Positions 10,601-18,068 of a stretch of 64,000 bases of DNA are shown piece after piece. A program made the translations under genes and the position numbers. Below the pieces are notes generated by a model. That model saw nothing but the letters and a program-made list of their open reading frames with translations. It did no database searches and was not told the DNA's origin. Source of the stretch: Isochrysis galbana (taxonomy: Eukaryota > Haptophyta > Isochrysidales > Isochrysidaceae); assembly GCA_018136815.1 (NCBI GenBank), contig CM030935.1, positions 3,031,999 through 3,095,998 on the forward strand. The letters are read 5' to 3'. Each line of letters begins with the position of its first letter. The stretch's first letter is position 1.

Positions 10601-11743
10601 GCTATCTGTGAAGAACCCGTACTCGCACCTCCTCGAGACGACCGTCCTTTCCTCGTTAAGACCGACGGTGCTAGCAAGCTCGGCATCGCCGGCGTCCTTG
10701 CTCAGAAAGACGACGAAGGGAGAGAGCGCGTTGTTGCATACTACGGTCGTAGTTTGAGTCCGGCTGAGCGCCATTGGACAGTTACTGAAATCGAACTTCT
10801 AGCAGCGCTAGAATCGATCCGAAATTGGAGGCCTTATCTTTGGGGTCGCCACTTCACCCTCGTCGTAGACCATTCAGCTTTGCGCTGGCTTCACACGATG
10901 AAAGATCAAGTCACCGGTGGTCCAGCCTCGCGCCTCATGCAATGGGTCCTGAAGCTAGCCGAATATCGATTCGACGTCGTGCACAAACCTGGAGTCACTC
11001 ACTGGGACGCCGACGGCTTATCCCGCCTAGTTGCTCTCGAGCCCGATCACGATCCTCTCCATCTCGAGGAGAGTGACGTCCATTCTTTCGATTCTTCCGA
11101 AATTCACGACATAGTTGCCGCCGCGGTTACTTCATCCACCCTCACCGCTCGCCGCCAACAAGCAAACGATAGGCTCGCTCGTCAAGCATCGGAATCTTCG
11201 GAGTCGATTACCTCCTCGTATCTCGATGTGGGCGTGCCTCATGCCGACGAATTGCGTCAAGCGCTCTCTACCGACGAGTTCGCTAGCTCGATCATTTCTG
11301 AACTCGGGTCGATCCTTCCGAAAGCTTCCTCTTCGATCGACTCTAGCTCGTCGTCGAAGAAGAGGTCCCGATTCCTGCTTCGCGATGGCCTACTCTACTA
11401 CCGCTCCTCAGAGGCGGAAGAGGCTCCTCTTCGTTTATACATTCCGGAGTCCCTTCGTGACACGTACCTCCGCGCCTACCATGACCACCTTGGTCACCCA
11501 GGTGCGACAAGGATGACTACCCTACTTCGTTCTCGAGTTTACTGGCCTGGCCTATCCGCCTCTGTATCGGAGTACGTTCGAGAGTGCCATGAATGCACTC
11601 TTGGCAAACCGTTACCGCGACCGCTCGCCCATCCATCCGGTCTTTCTATCGGATCCTATCCTTTCGACGTCGTCTATTGCGATATTCTTTCGATGGCTCC
11701 CACCCACGATTTCGTATCCGGCCGCTCCGGTTTTGATAAGTAA
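4682..11743 (+). CDS. pol: Pol polyprotein with cytosine methyltransferase, protease, RT, RNase H and 5' part of integrase
   Basis: Numbered from the ATG at 4769. Residues 1-740 are rich in Ser, Pro, Thr and Glu with Glu-Ser runs. Residues about 740-935 are a phage-type cytosine-C5 DNA methyltransferase-like domain: VLVVGETSG at about 743 (motif I), HPPCTYLS at 798-805 with catalytic-type Cys801, ENP at 843-845, a QPWEHGTGHQKAT segment and RSRTYVGVAGAMATHW at the end. The retropepsin DTGA starts at Asp1277 and ends with LLLGNDFL. Reverse transcriptase has the YLDD active site at 1800-1803. RNase H (KTDGASKLGIAGVL, then VVDHSALRWL) follows. The integrase HHCC zinc region and first catalytic Asp (YCDILSM) are present. 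The frame closes early at 11741-11743 because of a TAAG duplication. Normally the polyprotein would be cleaved by its own protease in the particle. Confidence 0.88.
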   Translation, partial: VAGGAHVRAVTPLPVQGSGPERHPPKDRIMLRPSTSTASNRYPKIPQVPDKPFHLHPPLSPASSPITPISPNADNSILVLDITHESSKPSQPSPPLYQLKPLNRHPTPLPKHQQSKTSRSAKIQPPQAQSNLQSLKSNFACPSHKTSPEYESESKSRSELPSSSYATARPSTSLSPVQSSPVSPVSIATTMEAQFSGSSPLSFESESKPVLSKPRSEPSESESESEFTMSPSPTTRSTAGLTELQPPTEPPTTTPSEGVFTFGPPRPESESFGISGHVQNSNHTRAPFHEPPRIESKHKLTPKPSTTATVSLSQPPFRVSPQPACHSSKLHAAEPIPSVSVPSPSPIAQDNASRARVIKPVTESEITAAPSQPVLATVPLSSSQASASSSPTVATPGGFTFGPAPSVPISKVSPVFSAQHARNDESESEYQLTSPRSLRSTTGVPTPPHQPRAMEELAQPSPSPSQVAESSEFESESTVISAVHPPASPSQVLRRMLRIAEPLRPPPTPAAAAEPPPWPQPSPQPASTTATSLLSPAPTPPTTDCNEVDAWPDSSPDVTMESDHNSLARRGTAASQTELLRPLSQPNRVSKPCPSCLSPVVSRPRRPSPQSDTPLLRVSSSIPSSEPVSTSSISESSSIRPTSPRPPVAASKHCLPLDTTATAIMRVAAINASAIQSFDSSRNNSDVGTRDDTPSPALHALASLRARASGSAVVLPRHLTEAAQELRRPRSGTLASPAAALPKHFDELCAELTKTSQQVQDGLTSGCHAPRVLVVGETSGVVSSMFLLAGADVATCDLYPSEIDYVPHFQGDALHVQNLGWDLVIAHPPCTYLSAVSSQWLSQEPGRRAALESAARVFKSMASATAPFVAVENPRMHAEARRLVGGLTPTQFVQPWEHGTGHQKATGLYLTKGLPPLQPTCVVDGRESAMANLSPSPHRGALRSRTYVGVAGAMATHWMPVLLRHLSQQGDQPSTKKLSALELLACARRSLSDRPSLSSTEATAYEPWSALHRYERGRESSEVSSDPVVSRPATPESDNHEDQKETHDNHDNDTPLYASESTLHDPFSPWTAPPPARASSPRPTTPTTLRKRRQQWQAFGVNGDQKWSNVTLETADEIRAQALAGRGADEESNLAAAVRAPIEFVEAKGIRAEELASLVRRPKTEAQARLEKDWEKMSDHPRHPTDKRGLGYTSPKLSPCTATNEDDASRPSATIAAVGLPEETTITTTTNSPEQPRCRPTPSPSDTIAHVTAHRPDSVVDTLPSAYPRHCLYVRDLVVCRSGEATGKEGVILADSALTVNSTLADTGAGPSVVTTSLLSSLPKDACVERLPQAVVTPLHGPDGLPLITRGKARIVFSVGGFLFRHTFMVIEGNPMLLLGNDFLATHAASIQLASDSADGSITLGAPSTVAPLEVNGSPSPDAPPIFRVSTSPIAVVPVSLTCAQVCPTSANPITTDFFRGLQATKNDNQLVTELHFSTADEFAAKAPASCGSEYLLYTHEPITIPAYHRATFHVRIPLALREHEDCAMLVDRLPTRETIDSSPLVIPQVERSNSDHTIAVTVVNTDPKPLHLPSFHPVASLQVRFKIHAGTYRRVGAVNSPDVIESLDEDQRKLLEAAKIDPEGRLSMPQREQVRRLLARRIAAFAIDPTNPNHTHVMEVELPLNPGAEAHRHAPSRVGREGEKIIEDEVCKMESAGIIRKSNSSWASRVVLVTKKDGSVRFCVDYRDVNSKLRLEDSPLPLTVEAIDRLSSGQGNLDSLFLCTLDLASGFWGIPIKESDKHITAFTTHRGKYEFNYLPFGVQSGPSYMCRLMDAVLGGLAWEICMPYLDDVGAWSTGVGDSLQAREESSFQQMLHRLDLVLERLIWAGLTCKMSKCVFFATSAEYLGHVVSREGLRMDPKKVEAVSKIDPTRINSIEAVRSFLGLCSYYRRFIRRFAIRAAPLTALTRKGCDVPVGSQTEVCRQAIEDLEQAICEEPVLAPPRDDRPFLVKTDGASKLGIAGVLAQKDDEGRERVVAYYGRSLSPAERHWTVTEIELLAALESIRNWRPYLWGRHFTLVVDHSALRWLHTMKDQVTGGPASRLMQWVLKLAEYRFDVVHKPGVTHWDADGLSRLVALEPDHDPLHLEESDVHSFDSSEIHDIVAAAVTSSTLTARRQQANDRLARQASESSESITSSYLDVGVPHADELRQALSTDEFASSIISELGSILPKASSSIDSSSSSKKRSRFLLRDGLLYYRSSEAEEAPLRLYIPESLRDTYLRAYHDHLGHPGATRMTTLLRSRVYWPGLSASVSEYVRECHECTLGKPLPRPLAHPSGLSIGSYPFDVVYCDILSMAPTHDFVSGRSGFDK
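6986..7590 (+). other. Cytosine-C5 DNA methyltransferase-like domain inside Pol
   Basis: This segment matches, motif by motif, a family common in bacteriophages that is usually annotated as DNA cytosine methyltransferase. The matches are the SAM-binding loop VLVVGETSGVV, CDLYPSE (acidic residue after strand 2), GDA, WDLVIAHPPCTYLS, AVENP, QPWEHG with KAT, LPPLQPT, and a C-terminal RSRTYVGVAGAMATHW. The PC dipeptide and ENP keep the residues C5 methylases use to attack cytosine. It lies between the Ser/Glu-rich extension and the protease, in frame with both, so it is part of the polyprotein and not a neighbouring gene. The target-recognition part looks small, as in the phage family. I infer an active enzyme, perhaps marking element or target DNA. 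Confidence 0.8.
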
Positions 11744-11744
11744 G
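11737..11744 (+). other. 4 bp tandem duplication (TAAG) that breaks integrase
   Basis: TAAG occurs twice in a row at 11737-11740 and 11741-11744. One copy shifts the frame and creates a TAA. Removing one copy in thought would join the two integrase halves exactly between the first catalytic Asp and the FVDSLSRW strand. Confidence 0.85.
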
Positions 11745-12887
11745 CTGATTGTTTTCGTCGATTCTCTCTCTCGTTGGATTGAAGCTGAGCCTTGCAACGG
11801 TAACCCCTCGTCCGCGAAATGTCTGGACGTCTTCATGCGTCTCATCGTATCTCGTTATGGAGTCCCTCGCCAACTTCGAACCGACGCCGGCTCGAATCTT
11901 TGCTCTCGGTTAGTGGACCTAATTCTCAAAGCGACTGGCACGGACTTGAGCACTATTGAAGCCTATCGCCACGAAGGCGTAGGGCTAGTGGAAAGAGCTC
12001 AACAAACTCTCCTCACGATGACTCGAGTCTCCAATGAAGGCGGCGCCCATTGGGTCGACCACCTTCCGTTTCTTCTCATGTCTATGCGAGCGACCGCCGG
12101 TCGCGTCGTACCCAAGTCACCCGCGGCTATCTTGTTCGGTCGGGAGCTTCGTCTTCCAGCTCAACTTGCTGACCCTGCTCCTGTTCTCGAGTTGCTTCCA
12201 TCTAGGCCTCCGTCCGATGCCGTCATTTACGCCACCGAGCTCAATAAGAAGCTGCTCGAGTCGTGGCGTTCCGCCCTCGAAAGTACTCAAGAAGCCCAAC
12301 GCGAATCGATGCGCTCCGCCTCTCAAAAGTCTAAACTCGGTGTCACCTTCAAACCAGGAGACAGAGTTTGTCGTCGAATCCCTGGCCACGCCAACAAACT
12401 TCAATATCTCTACTCCGGTCCCTACCGAGTAGAAGAAGCCATCTCGGCCACTCGCTACCGTCTACGCGATCTCGAAAATCGTCAAGTCAAGGATGAAGTT
12501 CACATTTCCAATCTTCGTCCGTACTTCACCGTCACCGATTCGTCTCCGCTCGCTGAAGATGAGTACTTGGTCGAAGAGTTACTCGATCGCAAGGGCGATG
12601 GAGTTTCATTCAAGTATCTCGTCAAATGGCGCGGCTATCCTCGTTCTGAAGCTACTTGGGAGTCTCGAATTGAGTTGCTTCGGCGTTGTGCTGATCTAGT
12701 TGAGTCGTACGACACCACTTTCGACCGCCGTCCGGTTCAACCCCAAGCTCACTCCGCTGTAGACTCCTCTTCAAGTCCAAGCTCAAGTTCCCAATCCAAT
12801 CAAGTTATTCCACGTCGAATTCAAGAGACAAGTCGTACTCCTCCTGATCTGCCTTCGAGTCGTACTCGTTCTCGTTCACAATCGTAG
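11742..12887 (+). pseudogene. pol: 3' part of pol: integrase core, GPY/F and chromodomain, out of frame with the rest
   Basis: This is the continuation of Pol in the frame one base later than the upstream part. It starts with the integrase strand FVDSLSRWIEAEP. The second catalytic Asp sits in RTDAGSNL and the Glu in the GVGLVERAQQTL helix. A GPY/F module follows (PGDRVCRRIPGH, SGPYRVEE, SNLRPYF). At nt about 12557-12720 there is a chromodomain (EYLVEELLDRK, YLVKWRGYP, ATWES) with the aromatic cage positions Tyr, Trp and a second Trp visible. Chromodomains steer chromovirus integrase to methylated histone H3. A Ser/Arg-rich tail closes the protein at a TAG (12885-12887). It has no start of its own and would be translated only if the frame were restored or by frameshifting. 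Confidence 0.85.
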
Positions 12888-13144
12888 CGCTAAGTCGACC
12901 GGAAGTGGATGATTAGCGTCGCGTCAGCGCCTGACCCAGCGCAACTGCCCGAGCAAAACTCCTGTAAAAGGGAGAACGTGGTAGGACGTGACGTACGAAA
13001 TCGGGGGCCGCCGCGCTAAGCTGCCGATTTTGTGCTCGCTTTGGATCCATGGGTTAATCCTCCTCCTCTAGGTCTCTCGTCTCGTATGGTTAAATGAACT
13101 CTCTTGGCTCGACATCGGGAGACGTCTCGATTTAAGTCGGGGGG

Positions 13145-13399
13145 TGTTGTATTCCTGCCCATCTGAAGGCTGTAGGCATGAATATTCGTGTAAGGTACGC
13201 GCTCACAATTACAATTGAACAGTTCCCCGTGTTGCCACTGACGCACAAGACACACAGATTCGGATTCCCCATGGTCTCAAGTCCAGGTTTGCAGGTTTTG
13301 GTCTCGAAATTTGCGATTCGATTTTTGTTTTTGCTGTTACTATAATTGTTGGCTCGTTTAAGGTAATAAACCGGCATGACTTCGACTTCTCGTTCTGCA
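13145..13399 (+). repeat. Probable 3' LTR of the gypsy element
   Basis: A G-run (13139-13144) of polypurine-tract type is followed by TGTTGTATTCC, a common gypsy LTR start. About 255 bp later the sequence reads TTCTGCA, giving TG...CA ends. Inside are a TATAAT-like stretch (about 13340) and AATAAA (about 13364). With no 5' copy to align, the right boundary is a guess. Confidence 0.45.
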
Positions 13400-14270
13400 G
13401 TCGCTCTGCGAGACTCTCTCTCTCTCTCTCCGTCCGCCTCTCCTCGGCCGACGGCAAGAAGATTCGTCCAAAACATTCTCCGGTCCCAAGATATCTCGTG
13501 GGGGGTCTCTCCGCGCTCCGCGAGGGAAAGGACGCGATCTCGCTCCGAGATCGGCCTCGCGCCCTCCCACGCTGCCCCGCCGTGCCCTCGGTCCCTCGCC
13601 CCCCCCCGCGGCAGGTTCTTTCCCTCGGCGTGCCGTCCGTCGCCTCCGGCCGTTATATTAATCCCCCCCCCCATGACCCTATCGTTTTGACAATAGTTGG
13701 GGAACGAGGGGAAGAGGAGGGGAATATGAAGGGCGATTTGAACAGAACGGTAGTAGATACTGTGCCGACAGTAGGTGTTAGCCCAGAATCTTCAGATTTT
13801 TTTCTCCTCCCGCGTGCTCTGGCGAGAGCCATTGTCCCTTGAGGATTGTGGCGGCCATTGATCGCTATCGTCGATCGTGGACATTACGCACTACACAAGG
13901 CATCATACGAGCACATGCATAATCCTGTCTACCGTTACCCTTACCATCATGACACGATCAACCAAAGCATCACCATCGTCCAACATACATCTCTCATCTT
14001 GTGTATCATGTCTCTCGGAAAATCGTGATCTGTGTGGTATCCATTCTAAAACTACGGACCACTTGCATAAGGCAATTGTCGGATGGTGGCATAGAGCAAA
14101 GGTATAGGCGGATGGTCTGGACGCCTTGTCAAGCGGCAAACGTGCAGCCGCGGCGTGATAAACGAAGCGCCAACTACCAACCGCTTAATGTATGGCAAGT
14201 AGGATGGGATCATGCTTGTCAAGGCACTTTAGCTCCTTCACCTGAAAGCATATAGAAGTGTGAGCCAACT
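13400..14270. other. Intergenic, CT-rich then unremarkable
   Basis: A short CT run (about 13413-13430) and a C-rich stretch to 13675 are followed by ordinary sequence. No gene recognised. Confidence 0.5.
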
Positions 14271-14744
14271 TCACGTCTTGGCCCCTCTGTCCACATAATA
14301 ACCAAGGCCACCGGGACCCATCTTGAAGACATGACCCGCGCGAGGCCCACTGAAACTGGGAGCTGCAATGAACCCTTCCATTGGGTCGAGCGGCGGCAAG
14401 CCCTCGTAAGCAGCAGCATCCGCAGCGTGTCCCTCGCTAGAGCTCGATCCACAGAGCTTCTCGGCGGCCTGATCTACGGGTAGGCTGAGGTCCGGCTTGA
14501 AAAGAGAGTGAATGAACGAGGCTCCTCCGAGAAGCGACCCCATGGCCAGCAGGTACGAGTTGACCATCTGCATGTTTGTCGACGGCCCAGATGCTCCGCC
14601 ACCTTGCACCTTGGTTTTGGCTTCCTGAGCGGCGAATGCCTTGGGGCCCATGGCGGCACGCGAAGCCAGTGTGCGAGAGCGAACCAGATAGATCCCTCTC
14701 CGGCCCTGCCTGATCAGCATGCGGGATACCATTGCGTTGTGCAT
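14271..14744 (-). CDS. Small protein with one membrane helix and a C-terminal GPGGLGYY motif
   Basis: About 157 residues from the ATG at 14744; an in-frame non-ATG extension runs to 14789. The first 30 residues are basic and amphipathic with many Arg and Ser and no acids, as in a mitochondrial presequence. A hydrophobic segment around YLLAMGSLLGGASF is the only likely membrane helix. The C-terminus ends with HVFKMGPGGLGYYVDRG. I have a vague memory of similar VFK-x-GP-x-GLGYY tails in other algal proteins, but I cannot name a family. It stands alone on the minus strand with no intron seen. The codon use and motif make it more likely than chance to be real. Function unknown. Confidence 0.55.
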   Translation of the reverse strand: MHNAMVSRMLIRQGRRGIYLVRSRTLASRAAMGPKAFAAQEAKTKVQGGGASGPSTNMQMVNSYLLAMGSLLGGASFIHSLFKPDLSLPVDQAAEKLCGSSSSEGHAADAAAYEGLPPLDPMEGFIAAPSFSGPRAGHVFKMGPGGLGYYVDRGAKT

Positions 14745-16175
14745 CGTCGGGGTTGCCGAGCTCCGCCCCGTCGTACTCGCTGCTGCCACTTCCGTGCAGT
14801 GAAGTACTGGGCGTCTGTTCGTTCACGAAGGTATAGTTTTCTTGTTGTCCTAGTTTAATCCTAGTGCTGAGTGCTGAGGAAATGTGCCTCATGCTCATGC
14901 CCTTATGGGCTACTCGGCAACGAATTAAAAAACCTTCTGAAGATTCCCGGCGATCGCCTAGCACTGACACAGCACAGCTTGCCACTACTACAACATTGCC
15001 CTTATGCCCCCCTTCCTCTTTTCCCTCGAACACCACAAATGACTCGCGGACTCCAGACTCCAGACTCCAGACTCCAGGGCTAGGGCTAGATCTCTACTAG
15101 ATCAGTGGTGGTGTCCATGCTCTCGATCACTGGTTCCAGGACGATCAGCGTGCGGTGCGGAGGAGAGTCCGGCGACGTCGGGACGGCCTCGTCAAGCTCC
15201 TGTACGTGCTTCCAAGTGCTCGGTGGTGGCCACGGCGGGAGATCGAGATGGCGCCATTGTGGCGGGCTGGTGGGTCGTGGATGGAGGCTATGGATGAGGA
15301 GCGTGAGACGCGGACAAGCGAGAGCGGGACGGGAGGGAGGAGCGCGCACCGTGCGGCGGAGTAGGGGGAGCAGCGGGGAGGGGGAGGGCGAGCGGCGGAG
15401 AGGGCGAGCGGGGGCGGGGCGGGGCGGGAGCAAAACAGAAGAGCAGCAGGCCAAGCTCGGCGCGAGAGGCCACCACCACTACACGCGACCCTTTCCACGG
15501 ACGCCACCCCCCAAAAATGGCGGCCAAGGAGGAAGGGGGCTGGGCTAAGCACCATGACGCGCACGACGCTCGATAGATGCCGCTAGTGTATCTAGGCTAC
15601 CTAGATGCCGCTAGTGCATCATCTAGGTAGGATGCATTCGACCTCCGCAGCTGTAGTTGTAGCATGTAGCACGCGCATCGGCCCCACAGGCCACAGACTC
15701 GACTCACCTTGGCCTCTGGGGATGTATACCCTCGACCGTCTATCTCTCTCCCTCCTCAGCCAGGGTACCCAACTTTTGCTGCTTGTTTGTTCTTTCTCAT
15801 TCTCTCACACGCTCCCCCGCACCGCACCCTCCTCGCCCGCTCCAGCTCTAGCTCTCATCATCTTGCCGCACTCATTGCGCACTTCCCAAGCAGCCCGAGA
15901 CAACCAACCGACATCGACTGAAACGGGCGCAAGAATCATTCACAGGACGACGCACCGCGCACGCAAGAAACAAAGCTCATTTGCAGGTGTGGATTTTGCC
16001 TCGAAAGATCGGCTTGGATTCGCTGAGCCGCATCCTTCGGGCCACTTAGTGCGCAAGATTTCGTGTACTGTGCTTCGTTCTCTAGGCTTCTTCGCCCATC
16101 CGGGAAACAAATGGGAGCCCTTATACCTGGCATCCTCGAGAAACGGAAGTACACATCCAACACCCGTTGTACACA
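14745..16175. other. GC-rich intergenic region
   Basis: Very GC-rich, Arg/Pro-coding in several frames on both strands (about 15150-15550), with no motif that argues for a gene. A direct repeat of about 14 bp (GATGCCGCTAGTG) occurs at about 15576 and 15604. The long plus-strand frame at 15605-16315 overlaps the S33 gene and looks spurious. Confidence 0.45.
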
Positions 16176-17615
16176 TTAATACTCCACCTCTCCCTTTGCC
16201 ATCGCAAGCAGCTTCTCGAACACGCGCGCCCCTTGATCGCGGAGACCCGAGTGCTGAAATTCGTTGCTCACCCATGTCCGACACAAGGGCAGCATTGCTG
16301 CGGTCACCTCGCTGAACTCGCGCTCGACGTAGATGTCATCGTACGACATGAGGGCCGCGCACTTCGCTTCAGTAACGCTGAGCCCAGCCGCTTGGTAGAG
16401 GTTGGGCCAATCCGCCTTCTTCGCTAGCAAGCCTGCCGCTGGCGCAAGCTCGCGCAAACTAGCATAGTCCTCGCCCATCCAGGAATACACCATCTCGCCA
16501 GTCAGCATGATGGGCTCGCCACCTTCTGCGAGCTTCGTACGGTAGTCCCAAGCAGGCCCGAGAGACGCCTGGACGCGCTCGGCGGCCCAGCCGCTCGCCG
16601 AGCCCGGACCGTCGCAGTAGATGGACTCATGCAAAATCCAATATATTGGGTTGGTCTCGAAAGCTGACTGGGCATTTTCGACACCGACGAGGAAGAGCTC
16701 GGGGAGCTCCCCGTCTGGGGCGCCCGGGGCCTTGGACAGCTCAAGGAGGTCGTGTAGGGATTCCAACCCCGATTCGGATCCCATGAGAAGGCCCAGTTGG
16801 AGGAATCGGCGAGCAGTGAGAGTTCCGCCCCGTGGCAGCTTGGCCGGGGTTTGGTCAAGCTTGCGCACTAGCGAGCGCACCACCTCGACGTCCGCTGGGT
16901 AGCGACGGTAGAAGCGGGCGTTGCGCTTCTCCATACGCTTGAAAGTGGCTCGATAGACATCGTCGATGGCCTGTCCGACGGGGGCGAGGCCGCACGTGAA
17001 GAGAGCGTGCTCGATCGACGCGGGGAACTGGGAAAGGTAGGAGAGGATGCAGAAGCCACCGAAGGATTGGCCCAGGAGCGAGAGCTTCTTGCCCTTGGCG
17101 ACCTTGGAGCGCACGAGCTCGCAATCCTTAACGATGGAATCCTGGCGAAAGTGTGCCAGGTACTCGGCCTGCTCGGCTGGCGTCCCAATCGTCCTGAGGT
17201 GCTGGGGAGTGGCGGGCGTGCTGCGGCCGGTGCCACGCTGGTCGAGAAGCAGCACGCGGTGCGACTCCAGTGCTACCTTCATCCAGCCGGAGGGTGGAGC
17301 GCTGACGCGTGGGGAGGGGAAGCCGGGGCCACCCTGCAGGTAGAGCACGTACGGCAGCGACTCGTCGCCTTCCTTTCCCGCCTGGACCACTTCGCGCACA
17401 AAGACTGAGATGTGGCGGCCGTCTGGCTCTGCGTAGTCAAGAGGCACCGCGAGCTCGTGCTCAGTGAGCAGGACGCCGCCGGGGAGCGTGTGCGCGGCCA
17501 TCTCTACGCGCGCGCCGCGCCCGCTTGCTGTCGTCACCGTGCGCGCCCACGCAGCGGGCGAGTATGGAGCGGAGAGAGCGGCGGTCGTGAGCGCCGTCAG
17601 CCGGCACAGGCGCAT
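16176..17615 (-). CDS. Secreted or organellar alpha/beta hydrolase, S33 proline iminopeptidase family
   Basis: 479 residues from the ATG at 17615, chosen because a good TATA box lies 56-65 bp upstream. The first 25 residues (MRLCRLTALTTAALSAP) look like a signal or plastid-targeting peptide. The S33 hydrolase hallmarks are in order: oxyanion loop LQGGPGFPSP at about 93-102, LLLDQRGTGRS, nucleophile elbow GQSFGG with Ser184, a helical cap (about 210-330), and a C-terminal catalytic His455 in FQHSGLRDQG. Such enzymes remove N-terminal proline or other residues from peptides, or act as related esterases. Length fits the long eukaryotic/actinobacterial branch with a larger cap. It is divergent from the SDR gene at 18069, with 453 bp between starts. 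No intron seen. The substrate cannot be told from sequence. Confidence 0.88.
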   Translation of the reverse strand: MRLCRLTALTTAALSAPYSPAAWARTVTTASGRGARVEMAAHTLPGGVLLTEHELAVPLDYAEPDGRHISVFVREVVQAGKEGDESLPYVLYLQGGPGFPSPRVSAPPSGWMKVALESHRVLLLDQRGTGRSTPATPQHLRTIGTPAEQAEYLAHFRQDSIVKDCELVRSKVAKGKKLSLLGQSFGGFCILSYLSQFPASIEHALFTCGLAPVGQAIDDVYRATFKRMEKRNARFYRRYPADVEVVRSLVRKLDQTPAKLPRGGTLTARRFLQLGLLMGSESGLESLHDLLELSKAPGAPDGELPELFLVGVENAQSAFETNPIYWILHESIYCDGPGSASGWAAERVQASLGPAWDYRTKLAEGGEPIMLTGEMVYSWMGEDYASLRELAPAAGLLAKKADWPNLYQAAGLSVTEAKCAALMSYDDIYVEREFSEVTAAMLPLCRTWVSNEFQHSGLRDQGARVFEKLLAMAKGEVEY

Positions 17616-17670
17616 CGCCGATGAGAGGGAGGCCGAGCGACTAGTGGTGAGACGCGGTGTTCTTTCTTCT

Positions 17671-17680
17671 CTATTTATAG
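17671..17680 (-). promoter_or_regulatory. TATA box of the S33 peptidase gene
   Basis: Reads CTATAAATAG on the minus strand, a near-perfect TATA box, ending 56 bp before the ATG at 17615. It rules out the in-frame upstream extension to 17765 as the start. Confidence 0.7.
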
Positions 17681-18068
17681 GTGGTACTGAATAGTCAAAC
17701 GCGGGGGGACTGAAGCACCCGAGGGAAACCCGCACAATCTCCCCCCTCGGTATTTCGGTCGCCATGCTCCAGTGATTGCAGCTCTCTCTCTACTTTAGTG
17801 AGTGCCCCTCCCTCCACACACACCGGGGCTACGAATGCGACCCCCCCCCCCCGAAACTCCCTACTTTATTCTATGACTACCACCACCTTTTTCATGTACT
17901 GAGAAGACGACATCCTTTTCATGAACTAAGAAGACGGGTGTAGATTTTTTTTTGTGCTTGTTTGACCCACTTCACTCGCCGTACAACAGAGTCTCAGCCA
18001 GATTCTCAGGACGAAATGAGGAGGAGGAGAGAGAGAGAGAGAAGAGAGAGAGGAGGGTGCGGCGCGCG

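Larger units (their letters stand above)
2645..13399 (+). mobile_element. Ty3/gypsy chromovirus with a DNA methyltransferase domain, 5' LTR missing
   Basis: The element holds gag, one in-frame TAG, a very long pol, a chromodomain, a 3' untranslated stretch, a purine run and a probable 3' LTR. Domain order is Gag, Ser/Pro/Glu-rich extension, cytosine DNA methyltransferase-like domain, aspartic protease, reverse transcriptase, RNase H, integrase, GPY/F, chromodomain. Integrase after RNase H defines Ty3/gypsy, and GPY/F plus chromodomain defines chromoviruses. No copy of the 3' LTR start (TGTTGTATTCC) is present upstream of gag, so the element is probably 5'-truncated into a transposase gene near 2645-2680. 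Apart from the missing 5' LTR and one 4 bp duplication in integrase, the frames are intact, so the copy is fairly young. Confidence 0.85.

Noticed and set aside
15605-16315. Plus-strand frame of 236 codons
   Set aside because: Low-complexity, no domain, overlaps the S33 coding region on the other strand.
17616-17765. 50-residue extension of the S33 peptidase
   Set aside because: It spans the TATA box; the ATG at 17615 starts a clear targeting peptide.
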